DNA of 7,898 nt from Nanohaloarchaea archaeon PL-Br10_U2g27. Its GTDB lineage: Archaea > Nanohalarchaeota > Nanosalinia > Nanosalinales > Nanosalinaceae. Shown here in pieces: positions 1-6,159 of the stretch (position 1 is its first letter; the number at the start of each line of letters is the position of its first letter). The position numbers and the translations under genes are program-made. Under the pieces are notes generated by a model. That model saw nothing but the letters and a program-made list of their open reading frames with translations, ran no database searches and was not told the origin of the DNA. The DNA is taken from positions 1 to 7,898 of the forward strand of contig LKMX01000031.1 of assembly GCA_001564035.1 (NCBI GenBank), given 5' to 3'.

Positions 1-773
1 CGAAAGCAAATATTCAGGCCACTCTCAACGCACAGACATCTATTCTGGCGGCCGGAAACCCAAAACTTGGACGCTTCGACCCGTACGAGCCTATTCCTGA
101 GCAGATCAATATTGGGGACACTCTGCTTTCGCGTTTCGACTTCATTTTTCCTGTTACAGACGAGCCGGACAAGGAACGAGATACTGAGCTGGCCTCAAAA
201 ATATTATCGAACCATAGAGAGCCTCAAGATCAAGACGTAGATATTAATCAAGAGAAGCTCAGAAAATACGTTGCCTATTCAAAGAGAAATGTAAAGCCTA
301 GCTTAACTACTGAGGCAACAGATCGGATACAGGAGTTCTATGTTTCGATGAGGAGTTCTGGCGACGAAGATTCAGTGCCTATCACTGCGCGTCAGCTGGA
401 GGCGATGATCCGTATTGCTGAGGCCTCTGCACGCGCCCAGTTAAAGGAAGAGGTAGATGAGAGTGATGCTCAGCGCGCCATAGATATTTTGACGTACACC
501 TTGGAGCAGATAGGTATGGACCCGGAGACCGGCGATTTTGATATTGACCGTATCGAGTCCGGCGTGTCCTCCAGTCAAAGGAATAGGATTCAGACGTTGA
601 AGCATTTAGTGGACGAGCTTGCTGGCGACGATGGTTCTGCAGAGATCGAAGCAGTGCTGGAAAAGGCCTCTGATGAAGGGATTGACGAGGAGAAGGCCGA
701 AGATATTATCGAGCGGTTGAAAAGAGAGGGAGAAATTTTTGAGCCTAAGCAAGGTTTTGTTCAAAAGATTTGA
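1..773 (+). CDS. mcm: Replicative DNA helicase MCM, C-terminal part (5' truncated by window)
   Basis: The open frame begins at base 3 and gives 256 residues. MCM is the hexameric ATP-dependent helicase that unwinds the archaeal replication fork. The visible part starts after Walker B: the sensor-1 region ILAAGNPK (Asn about residue 19), the family block FDPYEPIPEQIN, the arginine finger in LLSRFD (Arg about 44), and sensor 2 in ITARQLEAMIR (Arg about 130). A helical lid follows. The last 60 or so residues look like the C-terminal winged helix, ending EPKQGFVQKI. The Walker A and N-terminal DNA-binding domains lie outside the window. The next gene has its own TATA box 42 bases on, so it is probably a separate transcript even though the product also serves the fork. 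Assignment to MCM is secure; no intein is visible in this part. Confidence 0.95.
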   Translation, partial: KANIQATLNAQTSILAAGNPKLGRFDPYEPIPEQINIGDTLLSRFDFIFPVTDEPDKERDTELASKILSNHREPQDQDVDINQEKLRKYVAYSKRNVKPSLTTEATDRIQEFYVSMRSSGDEDSVPITARQLEAMIRIAEASARAQLKEEVDESDAQRAIDILTYTLEQIGMDPETGDFDIDRIESGVSSSQRNRIQTLKHLVDELAGDDGSAEIEAVLEKASDEGIDEEKAEDIIERLKREGEIFEPKQGFVQKI

Positions 774-779
774 AACGGG

Positions 780-791
780 GTTATATTCATA
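780..791 (+). promoter_or_regulatory. TATA-box promoter for the RPA32-like gene
   Basis: TTATATTCATAA lies about 31 bases before the ATG at 816. That is the usual distance for an archaeal TATA box with a start site just upstream of the start codon. No Shine-Dalgarno sequence is seen, so the transcript is probably leaderless or nearly so. Confidence 0.5.
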
Positions 792-815
792 AGATTCAAC
801 TCAGGGTTTTGATAC

Positions 816-1562
816 ATGGCTGACCAGCAGAGAAGACAGACCGCTAAACTTGCAGATTTCGAACAATTGAATTCAGGGAACTACTTTCAGAGAGAAGGAT
901 TTGAACCAAACTTTTTGCTAACACCAAACGGCAGGAGACTTTCAAGAGCCAGGGTAGTTGGAACCTTAGTAGACAGCTTCATTAATGACGACGAGACATA
1001 CGGATCTTTAACACTTGACGACGGGAAAGACACTCTGCAGATCAAGTTTTTCAGCGAAATAGACCAAATGCGAGAGTTCGAAGTAGGTCAAATACTGGAA
1101 GTAGTTGGAAAAGTCCGCGAATACCAAGGCCAAATCTATCTCGACGGCGAAACACTGGTAGCAGTAAATCCTGAAAAAGAGATGTTACACCAGCTCAGAC
1201 TAGTAAAAACTATGGAAGAATGGGCGCAGATACACGAGACCGTTAAACAGTTGAAAGAATCAGGCAAAGAACACGAAGATATTGAGAAAGAGATGGCCGG
1301 AACGTTAAACGAAGACGAAGTCGATTCACTGCTTCAAAGCTTTAACGAGGCCTTCAGCTCAGAAAACCAGGGCGAAATGGCAAACATTGAACGCGAGGTG
1401 CTTGACGCGATAAAGGAGCTTGACAGCGGTGAAGGCGCAGACTACTCAGATATACTGGACGAAGTGGACGAACCTGAGGAAAAACTGGAGAGCACCGTCA
1501 ACTCTCTGCTATCTGAAGGAACCTGCTACGAACCAAAGCCCGGCAAGATTAAGAAACTTTAG
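816..1562 (+). CDS. RPA32-like single-stranded DNA-binding protein (OB fold plus winged helix)
   Basis: The 248-residue protein has one OB fold at about residues 44-118 (RARVVGTL through a GKVREYQGQIYLDGE strand pair). An acidic helical linker follows (about 125-188), then a C-terminal winged helix (about 190-248) ending YEPKPGKIKKL. This order matches the archaeal RPA32-like / RPA-associated family (COG3390 type), whose members coat ssDNA or assist RPA in replication and repair; the winged helix is usually a protein-docking module. The final segment resembles the tail of the MCM protein encoded just upstream. aIF2-beta follows 16 bases later, and the two are probably co-transcribed. The stop codon TAG overlaps an AGGCCT hexamer at 1561. 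Family assignment rests on domain order and motif feel; whether it binds DNA alone or through a partner cannot be told. Confidence 0.8.
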   Translation: MADQQRRQTAKLADFEQLNSGNYFQREGFEPNFLLTPNGRRLSRARVVGTLVDSFINDDETYGSLTLDDGKDTLQIKFFSEIDQMREFEVGQILEVVGKVREYQGQIYLDGETLVAVNPEKEMLHQLRLVKTMEEWAQIHETVKQLKESGKEHEDIEKEMAGTLNEDEVDSLLQSFNEAFSSENQGEMANIEREVLDAIKELDSGEGADYSDILDEVDEPEEKLESTVNSLLSEGTCYEPKPGKIKKL

Positions 1563-1578
1563 GCCTCAACTTTTTACC

Positions 1579-1974
1579 ATGGATTACGACGAAATGCTGA
1601 AAAAAGGCCGAGAAGAAGTGCCTGACGATCTTTCTTCAGGCGAACGTTTTGAAATGCCGGAAGTCAAGACGCGTAGAGAAGGCTCTAAAACAGTTCTGGA
1701 AAACTTTTCAGAGTTCGCGGACAAATTCAACCGAGATCAAAAACATCTTTCAAAATATATTCAAAACGAGCTCGGTACGGCAGGCCACATCGATTCAGGC
1801 AAGCTAGTGCTTAACGGAGAGTTCCGTAGAGGCCAAGTGACCTCCCGCATAGAGGCCTACACAGAAGAGTACGTTTACTGTGCTGAATGCAATAGGCCTG
1901 ACACGAAGCTTTTGAAGGAGAAAGGCGTTGAAATGTTGAAATGCCAGGCCTGCGGTGCGAGAAATCCGGTATAG
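1579..1974 (+). CDS. eif2b: Translation initiation factor aIF2 subunit beta
   Basis: This 131-residue protein is the beta subunit of the heterotrimeric aIF2, which carries initiator Met-tRNA to the small ribosomal subunit. It shows the family order: an N-terminal helix (YDEMLKKGREEVP), the core block RFEMPEVKTRREGSKTVLEN, the helical segment FNRDQKHLSKYIQNELGTAG, and a C-terminal zinc ribbon with C101-X2-C104 (CAECNRPDT) and C122-X2-C125 (CQACGARNPV). Length is close to the usual 130-140 residues. I chose the ATG at 1579 because the family begins at this helix and the longer frame upstream overlaps the RPA32-like gene. The 16-base gap to that gene suggests one transcript. A T-rich terminator follows at once. 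Identification is secure. Confidence 0.96.
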   Translation: MDYDEMLKKGREEVPDDLSSGERFEMPEVKTRREGSKTVLENFSEFADKFNRDQKHLSKYIQNELGTAGHIDSGKLVLNGEFRRGQVTSRIEAYTEEYVYCAECNRPDTKLLKEKGVEMLKCQACGARNPV

Positions 1975-1998
1975 AAAAATTGCCCTCTCGATTTTTTT
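1975..1998. terminator. Bidirectional terminator between convergent genes
   Basis: An A5 run (1975-1979) and a T7 run (1992-1998) flank a ten-base spacer, AAAAAT...ATTTTT, so both strands carry a T tract directly after or across a stop codon. This serves aIF2-beta on the plus strand and the membrane-protein gene on the minus strand. Archaeal termination is T-tract driven, so this is a reasonable call. Confidence 0.5.
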
Positions 1999-2551
1999 AT
2001 CTGTTCCAAACGTTTTCAAGCCGGTTTTTCCCGTATTTGATTGTGGCTAGCCAGCCTAGAGTGTTGAAAAAGTAGTCTCCTATGGTATCCCAGAATCCGT
2101 AGACTGTTAGATCGTCGACAAGTCTTTCAAATATTTCCCAGCCGGTGCCTAAGAAAGTGATGCCTAGGAAGCTGTAGACCCAAATTTGTTTTTTATTGTA
2201 GTCGTTTCTCCACAGGTAAACAAGTAGAATTGACGATACCAGCGTGGCCGAGTAGAAATGAGCTATCGCATCATAAAACCCGTAATTGTAGTATAAGCTG
2301 TAAGCTGCGCCTAAAGGATGTATTACAAGGCCTAAACTTATCCAGATGACTTGAACAGGTTCAAGTTTGATTTTGAAGGCTTTGAGCAAGTTTGGAAAAA
2401 TCAAGAGCATAATAATGAATGATACATGATTTATTAGCAGGTTTGAGATATTTCCTGAGTCTAAATTGTAGATTATCGGAACTGCTAAAACTATTCTTAG
2501 AAGCAGCAAGTCCTTGAAGATCAAAGCCCTTTGGACTTTTTGAGGTATCAC
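1997..2551 (-). CDS. YjdF/DUF2238-like multi-pass membrane protein
   Basis: The 184-residue protein is hydrophobic, with about six predicted membrane segments (roughly residues 14-30, 39-57, 66-88, 96-114, 123-139, 160-172). Polar motifs sit at membrane edges: YDAIAHFYSA (Asp94, His98), GWEIFE (Trp138, Glu139, Glu142) and DTIGDYFFNTLG (Asp155, Asp159, Asn163). This spacing of D-H, WE-E and D-D-N is typical of the YjdF / DUF2238 family, common in haloarchaea and of unknown function; the charged residues could bind a metal or head group, which is speculation. The start is GTG at 2551, about 32 bases after a minus-strand TATA box. It is transcribed alone, convergent with aIF2-beta and divergent from the small coiled-coil gene. 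Confidence 0.7.
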   Translation of the reverse strand: MIPQKVQRALIFKDLLLLRIVLAVPIIYNLDSGNISNLLINHVSFIIMLLIFPNLLKAFKIKLEPVQVIWISLGLVIHPLGAAYSLYYNYGFYDAIAHFYSATLVSSILLVYLWRNDYNKKQIWVYSFLGITFLGTGWEIFERLVDDLTVYGFWDTIGDYFFNTLGWLATIKYGKNRLENVWNR

Positions 2552-2578
2552 AGTACTGGGTTTTTCCCGTCTTTTTTC

Positions 2579-2588
2579 TTATATTTCA
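2579..2588 (-). promoter_or_regulatory. TATA-box promoter for the YjdF-like gene
   Basis: On the minus strand the bases read GAAATATAAG, about 32 bases before the GTG start at 2551. Spacing fits a leaderless transcript. Confidence 0.5.
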
Positions 2589-2633
2589 GGTTGCAAATAC
2601 CCTTGTTACAAAGCAGGAATTTTTTCTGTTTCT

Positions 2634-2661
2634 GTTCCCTGACTTTTAAAGCTCGGGGAAC
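2634..2661 (+). promoter_or_regulatory. TATA box inside a near-palindromic operator candidate
   Basis: The TATA-like CTTTTAAAG (2643-2651) sits at the centre of a 28-base near-palindrome with outer arms GTTCCC (2634-2639) and GGGAAC (2656-2661). In my alignment 22 of 28 positions match the reverse complement, including the inner GA/TC and TTTAAA. A dimeric regulator bound here would cover the TATA box and block TBP. The TATA box is about 30 bases before GTG 2677 and 45 before ATG 2692. The promoter call is firmer than the operator call. Confidence 0.5.
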
Positions 2662-2691
2662 CATCCAAGCCATAAGGTGAACAAAAGTTTT

Positions 2692-2913
2692 ATGTCACAA
2701 GAAATGAATTCGCAGCAGATCTTGCAGATTATGCAGCAGAAGCTCGGTAACCTTGAGCTTACTGTACAAGCTCTTCTAACAATTCTACAGGACGAAGGAA
2801 TCGTAGATCAGGAAGAACTTAATGAGAAAGCTCAGGAAATTGTAGAAGAGATGCAGCAACAGCAGCAAGAGATGGCAGAAGGAATGGAAGATCTAGAAGA
2901 CGAACTAGAGTAG
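2692..2913 (+). CDS. Small glutamine-rich coiled-coil protein, unknown function
   Basis: I do not recognise this 73-residue protein. It is almost wholly helical by composition. An N-terminal Gln/Met-rich heptad region (QQILQIMQQKLGNLELTVQALL) leads to ILQDEGIVDQEELNEKAQEI, a pattern seen in many small helical proteins (a helix, a GI turn, then a helix opening with an acidic cap). The tail is poly-Gln then poly-acidic (EEMQQQQQEMAEGMEDLEDELE). No Cys, no signal peptide, no membrane segment. It probably forms an oligomeric coiled coil. I chose ATG 2692, which has AAGGTGA (2674-2680) upstream as a somewhat distant Shine-Dalgarno; GTG 2677, five codons earlier, is also possible on TATA spacing. 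It is monocistronic, with a possible operator over its promoter and a T-rich terminator. Confidence 0.72.
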   Translation: MSQEMNSQQILQIMQQKLGNLELTVQALLTILQDEGIVDQEELNEKAQEIVEEMQQQQQEMAEGMEDLEDELE

Positions 2914-2948
2914 AAAAAATTTTCTTTCTTCTGTATACTCAAAAAAAA
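2914..2948. terminator. Convergent T-rich terminators
   Basis: The plus strand has AAAAAATTTTCTTTCTTCT straight after the coiled-coil gene stop. The minus strand has a T8 run (2948-2941) about 14 bases past the nth stop. Both fit archaeal T-tract termination. Confidence 0.45.
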
Positions 2949-2961
2949 CAACATATTTTCC

Positions 2962-3621
2962 TTATTTTTCCTTCCTATTATGGGCTTCGCATAGATCAGA
3001 TAAAGGGCCTTCCATGCATTTTGGGTGGCGTGCTTTGCAGTACTTTCTACCGTACTCGATCAAAAGGCGATGAAACTCATACTTGATATCATCAGGTACT
3101 TTTTCATCAAGCAGCTTGTGAGCCTTCTTACGCGAAGTGCTTTCAGGTATCAGGCCTAACCTCTTTGAAACCCTGTGAACATGCGTGTCAACCGGTATAA
3201 CAGGCCTGTCAAAATGAAAACAGAGGATTATAGCCGCAGTTTTCGGGCCAATACCCGGAATGTCTTCAAGCCAGGTCTTAGCATCTTCAATGCTCAAATC
3301 ATTAAGAAAATCTAAGTTGTACTCTCCGACTTCTTCCCTCGTGATTCTAAGCGATTCCTGGATTCTTTCGGCTTTAGTAGGGCCGAGGCCTGCAACGCGT
3401 ATAACATCTGTAAGCTCTTCCCGGTCAGCGCTCTCAACGTCCTCCCAAGACTCATAATATTCTTTTAATTTCTTGAAGGCCTTGTCACGGTTAATATCGT
3501 TAGTGTTTTGAGAAAGTATAGTTTCAACGAGATAGTCTACTCCCGACTGTTTTTCCGGTCTTGGAGCCTCACCGAAATGCTGTTTCAACCGGCGATTTAT
3601 CTCCCTTATCTCTTCGCTCAT
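2962..3621 (-). CDS. nth: Endonuclease III (DNA glycosylase/AP lyase) with one Fe-S cysteine replaced
   Basis: The 219-residue enzyme removes oxidised pyrimidines and cuts the abasic strand in base excision repair. It shows the early helix motif ETILSQNTNDINRDKAF, the helix-hairpin-helix LEDIPGIGPKTA (118-129) with catalytic Lys127, and VDTHVHRV with catalytic Asp145. The C-terminus keeps the [4Fe-4S] loop layout, but the C-X6-C-X2-C-X5-C pattern is Cys195, Cys202, Gly205, Cys211: the third cysteine is glycine (GGC). Length is normal for the family. The gene follows the Vms1-like gene by 6 bases, so the two form an operon transcribed from near 4515; no separate promoter is needed. Glycosylase identity is secure; cluster status is open. 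Confidence 0.93.
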   Translation of the reverse strand: MSEEIREINRRLKQHFGEAPRPEKQSGVDYLVETILSQNTNDINRDKAFKKLKEYYESWEDVESADREELTDVIRVAGLGPTKAERIQESLRITREEVGEYNLDFLNDLSIEDAKTWLEDIPGIGPKTAAIILCFHFDRPVIPVDTHVHRVSKRLGLIPESTSRKKAHKLLDEKVPDDIKYEFHRLLIEYGRKYCKARHPKCMEGPLSDLCEAHNRKEK

Positions 3622-3627
3622 CTGTAT

Positions 3628-4515
3628 CTAGGCCTGGTCACCGGAGTTTTTTAATCTCTGAACCTGATAAAAGTTGTTTCTGGCTGACTTCAATGGGTCG
3701 AATCCGCCGAGGTATTCTCCTTCAAAATCTTTGCAGACCTCTCTATCGCCTAGCAGATAGTATTCGTCGAACTGTTTCAACTTTTCACCTACTTTTTCAA
3801 GGTGCTGTTCTATCTGCTCGTTTCTCTTCCTCTCAAAACGCCCCTGAGAGAATCCTCCCTTGCCATGTTTTCTATCCACTCTATCCCTGATCTTTTCTAA
3901 TTCCTCCACACCTTCTTCATCCTCTTCAAAGATGCGAGAATCTCCTCTCGAGACCTGAGCCCATACCTTTCTACTGTTGACGAAATCTAAAATCTCGGAG
4001 ACATCAAAACTTTCTCCTACACCCAGCTTTTCAGAGAAAAAAGGCCTGATCTTAAAACACCAGAACCCTAAATCCTCATCGTAAAACAGTAGAAGGCCTT
4101 CTTTGCCTGAAACTTTAGAAAAAAGGTCTTTTGGAAGAGAGTTCTTGATCTCAGTTATCTCAGAGTGATCTCTTAACTTCTCCGGACTGTAAACAGTGAC
4201 AAGGTTATCGCCTTTTATTCTGCCAAGCTTTTTCAGCGAATTCTTGAGAATGCTGACGTTTATAGATTCAAACTCAGAGGCCTGTTCCAAATTCTCTCCG
4301 GACTCTCTGTTTTTCAGAGTATTTACTTTGTCTTCAAGCCTGTTCACTTTTTCCTCAGCATCCTGTTTTTGCCGTGAGAGTCTGCTTCTGCGGTCTTGTT
4401 CTGCTTCAAGTTTTTTCCGCATCTTTTCAAGCTCGTTTTCTGCAGTTTCCAGTTCGGATTCCAAATGGTTTATTCTCTGTTTTAGCTTCCGGTTTTTTGT
4501 CCAGGGAAGTTCCAT
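3628..4515 (-). CDS. Vms1/ANKZF1-type peptidyl-tRNA hydrolase (VLRF1 domain) with N-terminal coiled coil
   Basis: The 295-residue protein has a long charged coiled coil at about residues 7-72 (heptads through EEKVNRLEDKVNTL), then a mixed alpha/beta domain. The diagnostic block is HGKGGFSQGRFERKRNEQI at about 217-235: the GG-x-S-Q-x-R-F-x-R signature of the Vms1-like release-factor domain, where the Gln (Q224) is the residue expected to direct water onto the peptidyl-tRNA ester. Haloarchaea carry proteins of this same build, annotated Vms1/Ankzf1 family peptidyl-tRNA hydrolase. Known eukaryotic members free nascent chains from stalled large subunits in ribosome quality control; that role here is inference. 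No ankyrin repeats or zinc finger. It ends QA-stop, with the stop touching an AGGCCT, 6 bases before nth. Confidence 0.82.
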   Translation of the reverse strand: MELPWTKNRKLKQRINHLESELETAENELEKMRKKLEAEQDRRSRLSRQKQDAEEKVNRLEDKVNTLKNRESGENLEQASEFESINVSILKNSLKKLGRIKGDNLVTVYSPEKLRDHSEITEIKNSLPKDLFSKVSGKEGLLLFYDEDLGFWCFKIRPFFSEKLGVGESFDVSEILDFVNSRKVWAQVSRGDSRIFEEDEEGVEELEKIRDRVDRKHGKGGFSQGRFERKRNEQIEQHLEKVGEKLKQFDEYYLLGDREVCKDFEGEYLGGFDPLKSARNNFYQVQRLKNSGDQA

Positions 4516-4535
4516 GATTCTAGTTTACTGTCAGG

Positions 4536-4546
4536 ATTTTGTATGG
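4536..4546 (-). promoter_or_regulatory. Probable promoter of the Vms1-like/nth operon
   Basis: The minus strand reads CCATACAAAAT, a weak TATA-like element centred about 25 bases before the ATG at 4515. Spacing suits a leaderless transcript, but the match to consensus is poor. Confidence 0.3.
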
Positions 4547-4558
4547 TTTTGGGCAATG

Positions 4559-4566
4559 CTTTTAAG
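4559..4566 (+). promoter_or_regulatory. TATA-box promoter for the one-OB-fold SSB gene
   Basis: CTTTTAAG lies about 36 bases before ATG 4598, leaving a leader of roughly ten bases. It is nearly the same as the TATA core at 2643. It is divergent from the Vms1-like operon promoter about 15 bases away. Confidence 0.5.
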
Positions 4567-4597
4567 TCTCTCTGATTGACGGTTTTGTAGTGGTAAA

Positions 4598-4894
4598 ATG
4601 TCAGAACTGACAGTAGAGGAATTATCTCCTGAAGATGACGATGTCGAAATAACAGGAAAAATCGCAGAACTACCAACCCCTAGAGCAGTATCAACACGGT
4701 ACGGACAGAAAAGGATTGTAACCGTGGTTTTCGAAGATGATACAGGCCAGATAGACCTAACTCTATGGGAAGAAGAAATCGACGCGATTGAAGAAGGAGC
4801 TAATGTCCAAATCACAGGCGCATATGTAAGAGAATGGGCCGACGACATTCAGCTCAACATCGGTAGAGACGGAGAAATCAAACAGGTCGAATAG
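4598..4894 (+). CDS. Single OB-fold RPA/SSB-like ssDNA-binding protein
   Basis: This 98-residue protein is one complete OB fold with no extra domain. Strands read DDVEITGKIAEL, RIVTVVFEDDTGQIDLTLW (with the family turn EDDTGxIxLTLW at about 46-57), ANVQITGAYVREW and DIQLNIGRDGEI. This is the pattern of archaeal one-OB ssDNA-binding proteins (Sulfolobus SSB, SOSS-B and COG1599 RPA domains). The likely aromatic contacts are Trp57, Tyr76 and Trp80. It would bind exposed ssDNA in replication, repair or recombination. It is strongly acidic, as expected in a salt-in halophile, and lacks the long acidic tail of Sulfolobus SSB. The window therefore holds two OB-fold ssDNA-binding proteins of different design. 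It appears monocistronic, with its own TATA box and a repeated 3' element 16 bases after the stop. Confidence 0.87.
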   Translation: MSELTVEELSPEDDDVEITGKIAELPTPRAVSTRYGQKRIVTVVFEDDTGQIDLTLWEEEIDAIEEGANVQITGAYVREWADDIQLNIGRDGEIKQVE

Positions 4895-4910
4895 AAGAAT
4901 CAGCCTTCTC

Positions 4911-4931
4911 AGGCCTAACCAACATTTTTCT
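4911..4931 (+). repeat. Repeated 3' element, copy 1
   Basis: AGGCCTAACCAACAT followed by TTTTCT begins 16 bases after the SSB stop. The first 15 bases recur exactly at 6279, again 17 bases after a stop. A pyrimidine-rich stretch follows in both. It could be a terminator or 3'-end processing signal. Confidence 0.6.
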
Positions 4932-4958
4932 AAACCCTATTTTCTCCTTACCATTTCC

Positions 4959-4967
4959 TATTAAAAT
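4959..4967 (+). promoter_or_regulatory. TATA-box promoter for the DRG GTPase gene
   Basis: TATTAAAAT is centred about 26 bases before ATG 4989. The intervening bases contain no Shine-Dalgarno sequence, so a leaderless mRNA is likely. Confidence 0.5.
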
Positions 4968-4988
4968 TCCGGCACACCTCTCTTTCCT

Positions 4989-6065
4989 ATGAGCATAGAA
5001 GACAAAATCAAGAGCGTAGAGGAAAAACTGGAGAAAACACCGGTAAACAAGGCTACTGAAAAAGAAAGAGGCAGACTCAAATCACGTATAGCCGAACTGA
5101 AAGAACAGAAGCAGAAAAAAGCTAAAGGCACAGGAGACACTTCAGGCTACGCCGTCGAAAAGAAAGGCCACGCAACAGTAGCATTAGTAGGATTCCCCAG
5201 CGTAGGAAAATCCTCTCTTCTAAACAAACTAACCAACGCGGACTCAGAAACAGGAGAATACGAATTCACCACCTTAGACGTAGAACCAGGCATGATGAAA
5301 CACAAAGGAGCCAACATACAAATACTAGACGTTCCAGGCCTCATAGGCGGCGCAGCAGACGGAAGAGGCGGCGGAAAACAAGTATTAAGCGTAGTAAGGA
5401 ACGCAGACCTAATCCTATTTCTGCTAGACCCTGAAAAAATGCGAGAAGAAGAAATCAAAAAAGAAGTATATGACGTAGGTATTAGAACTAACCAAAGCCC
5501 TCCAGATATAAAAGTCGAGAAGAAAGGGCGTGGAGGCCTCAACATCCAGACAACAGTCGACCTAGACATCGAAGAGGACACGATCGAGGCCTTGATGCAG
5601 GAAAGAGGGTTCGTCAACGCGAAAGTCACAATCCGAGAAAAAGTTGATTTAGACCGGTTCATAGACGGACTCATAGACAACCGTAAATACGTTCCGGCAA
5701 TAACCGCCGTAAACAAATCAGACGCTATAGAAGACAGAGAAAAATTTGAAGAATACGACCTACTGATATCCACAAAAACAGGAGAAGGCCTAGAAGAGCT
5801 AAAAGACCATATATTCGAAGGCCTCGGAATAATCAGAGTCTACATGAAAGAACGCGGAAAAGAACCCGACAAAGAAGAACCCCTAATCCTAGAAAAAGAT
5901 TCAACAATAGAAGACGCTCTCAACAAACTACCAGGCGACATGAAAGACAGGTTCAAAAAGGCGAAAGTAACAGGCACTAGCTCAAAATTCCCTGGTCAAA
6001 AAGTAGGCCTAGAACACTTACTCAAAGATGAAGACATACTTGAGCTGAACCTGAGGCATATATGA
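4989..6065 (+). CDS. drg: DRG-family (OBG superfamily) GTP-binding protein
   Basis: The 358-residue protein is an archaeal homologue of the developmentally regulated GTP-binding proteins, which associate with translating ribosomes. In order: a charged N-terminal helical region (1-55), then the G domain with P-loop GFPSVGKSS (68-76), switch I Thr94/95 in EFTTLDVEPG, G3 DVPGLIGGAADGRGGGKQ (114-131), G4 NKSD (242-245) and G5-like STKTG (261-265). The S5D2-like insert (about 165-235) lies between G3 and G4. The C-terminal TGS domain spans about 280-356 (RVYMKERGKEPDKEEPLIL onward). Length is normal for DRG and all motifs are intact. Codons favour GAC and GAA strongly and it carries six AGGCCT sites (one in the DVPGL motif). 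Expressed alone from its own TATA box. Assignment is secure; the exact step in translation is not known. Confidence 0.95.
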   Translation: MSIEDKIKSVEEKLEKTPVNKATEKERGRLKSRIAELKEQKQKKAKGTGDTSGYAVEKKGHATVALVGFPSVGKSSLLNKLTNADSETGEYEFTTLDVEPGMMKHKGANIQILDVPGLIGGAADGRGGGKQVLSVVRNADLILFLLDPEKMREEEIKKEVYDVGIRTNQSPPDIKVEKKGRGGLNIQTTVDLDIEEDTIEALMQERGFVNAKVTIREKVDLDRFIDGLIDNRKYVPAITAVNKSDAIEDREKFEEYDLLISTKTGEGLEELKDHIFEGLGIIRVYMKERGKEPDKEEPLILEKDSTIEDALNKLPGDMKDRFKKAKVTGTSSKFPGQKVGLEHLLKDEDILELNLRHI

Positions 6066-6128
6066 GAAAAGGCCTCAGAAACCTTCGTTAACAGTTCTGA
6101 ACATTTAGCGCCTTTTAAACAGATTTAA

Positions 6129-6138
6129 TTTATAAATG
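6129..6138 (+). promoter_or_regulatory. TATA-box promoter for the 33-aa gene
   Basis: TTTATAAATG-type sequence (TTTATAAAT) is a near-consensus TATA box centred about 26 bases before ATG 6160. A second TATA-like CTTTTAAAC lies about 18 bases upstream (6112-6120). The bases between the TATA box and the ATG lack a Shine-Dalgarno sequence. Confidence 0.55.
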
Positions 6139-6159
6139 TTCCCTGGTATTTGTCATACA

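Noticed and set aside
1804..2019. Minus-strand frame opposite the end of aIF2-beta
   Set aside because: It is antisense to the conserved zinc ribbon and overlaps the convergent terminator.
2557..2568. GGGTTTTTCCC hairpin upstream of the YjdF-like gene
   Set aside because: Only three pairs with a five-base loop, and it lies mostly before the expected transcript start.
4196..4579. Plus-strand open frame of 127 codons opposite the Vms1-like gene
   Set aside because: Ser/Phe-rich translation typical of an antisense of a Glu/Lys coiled coil; it also runs over the divergent promoter region.
5147..5773. Long open frame on the minus strand opposite the DRG gene (208 codons)
   Set aside because: It is Ser/Pro-rich low-complexity translation antisense to intact GTPase motifs, with no promoter or family features.
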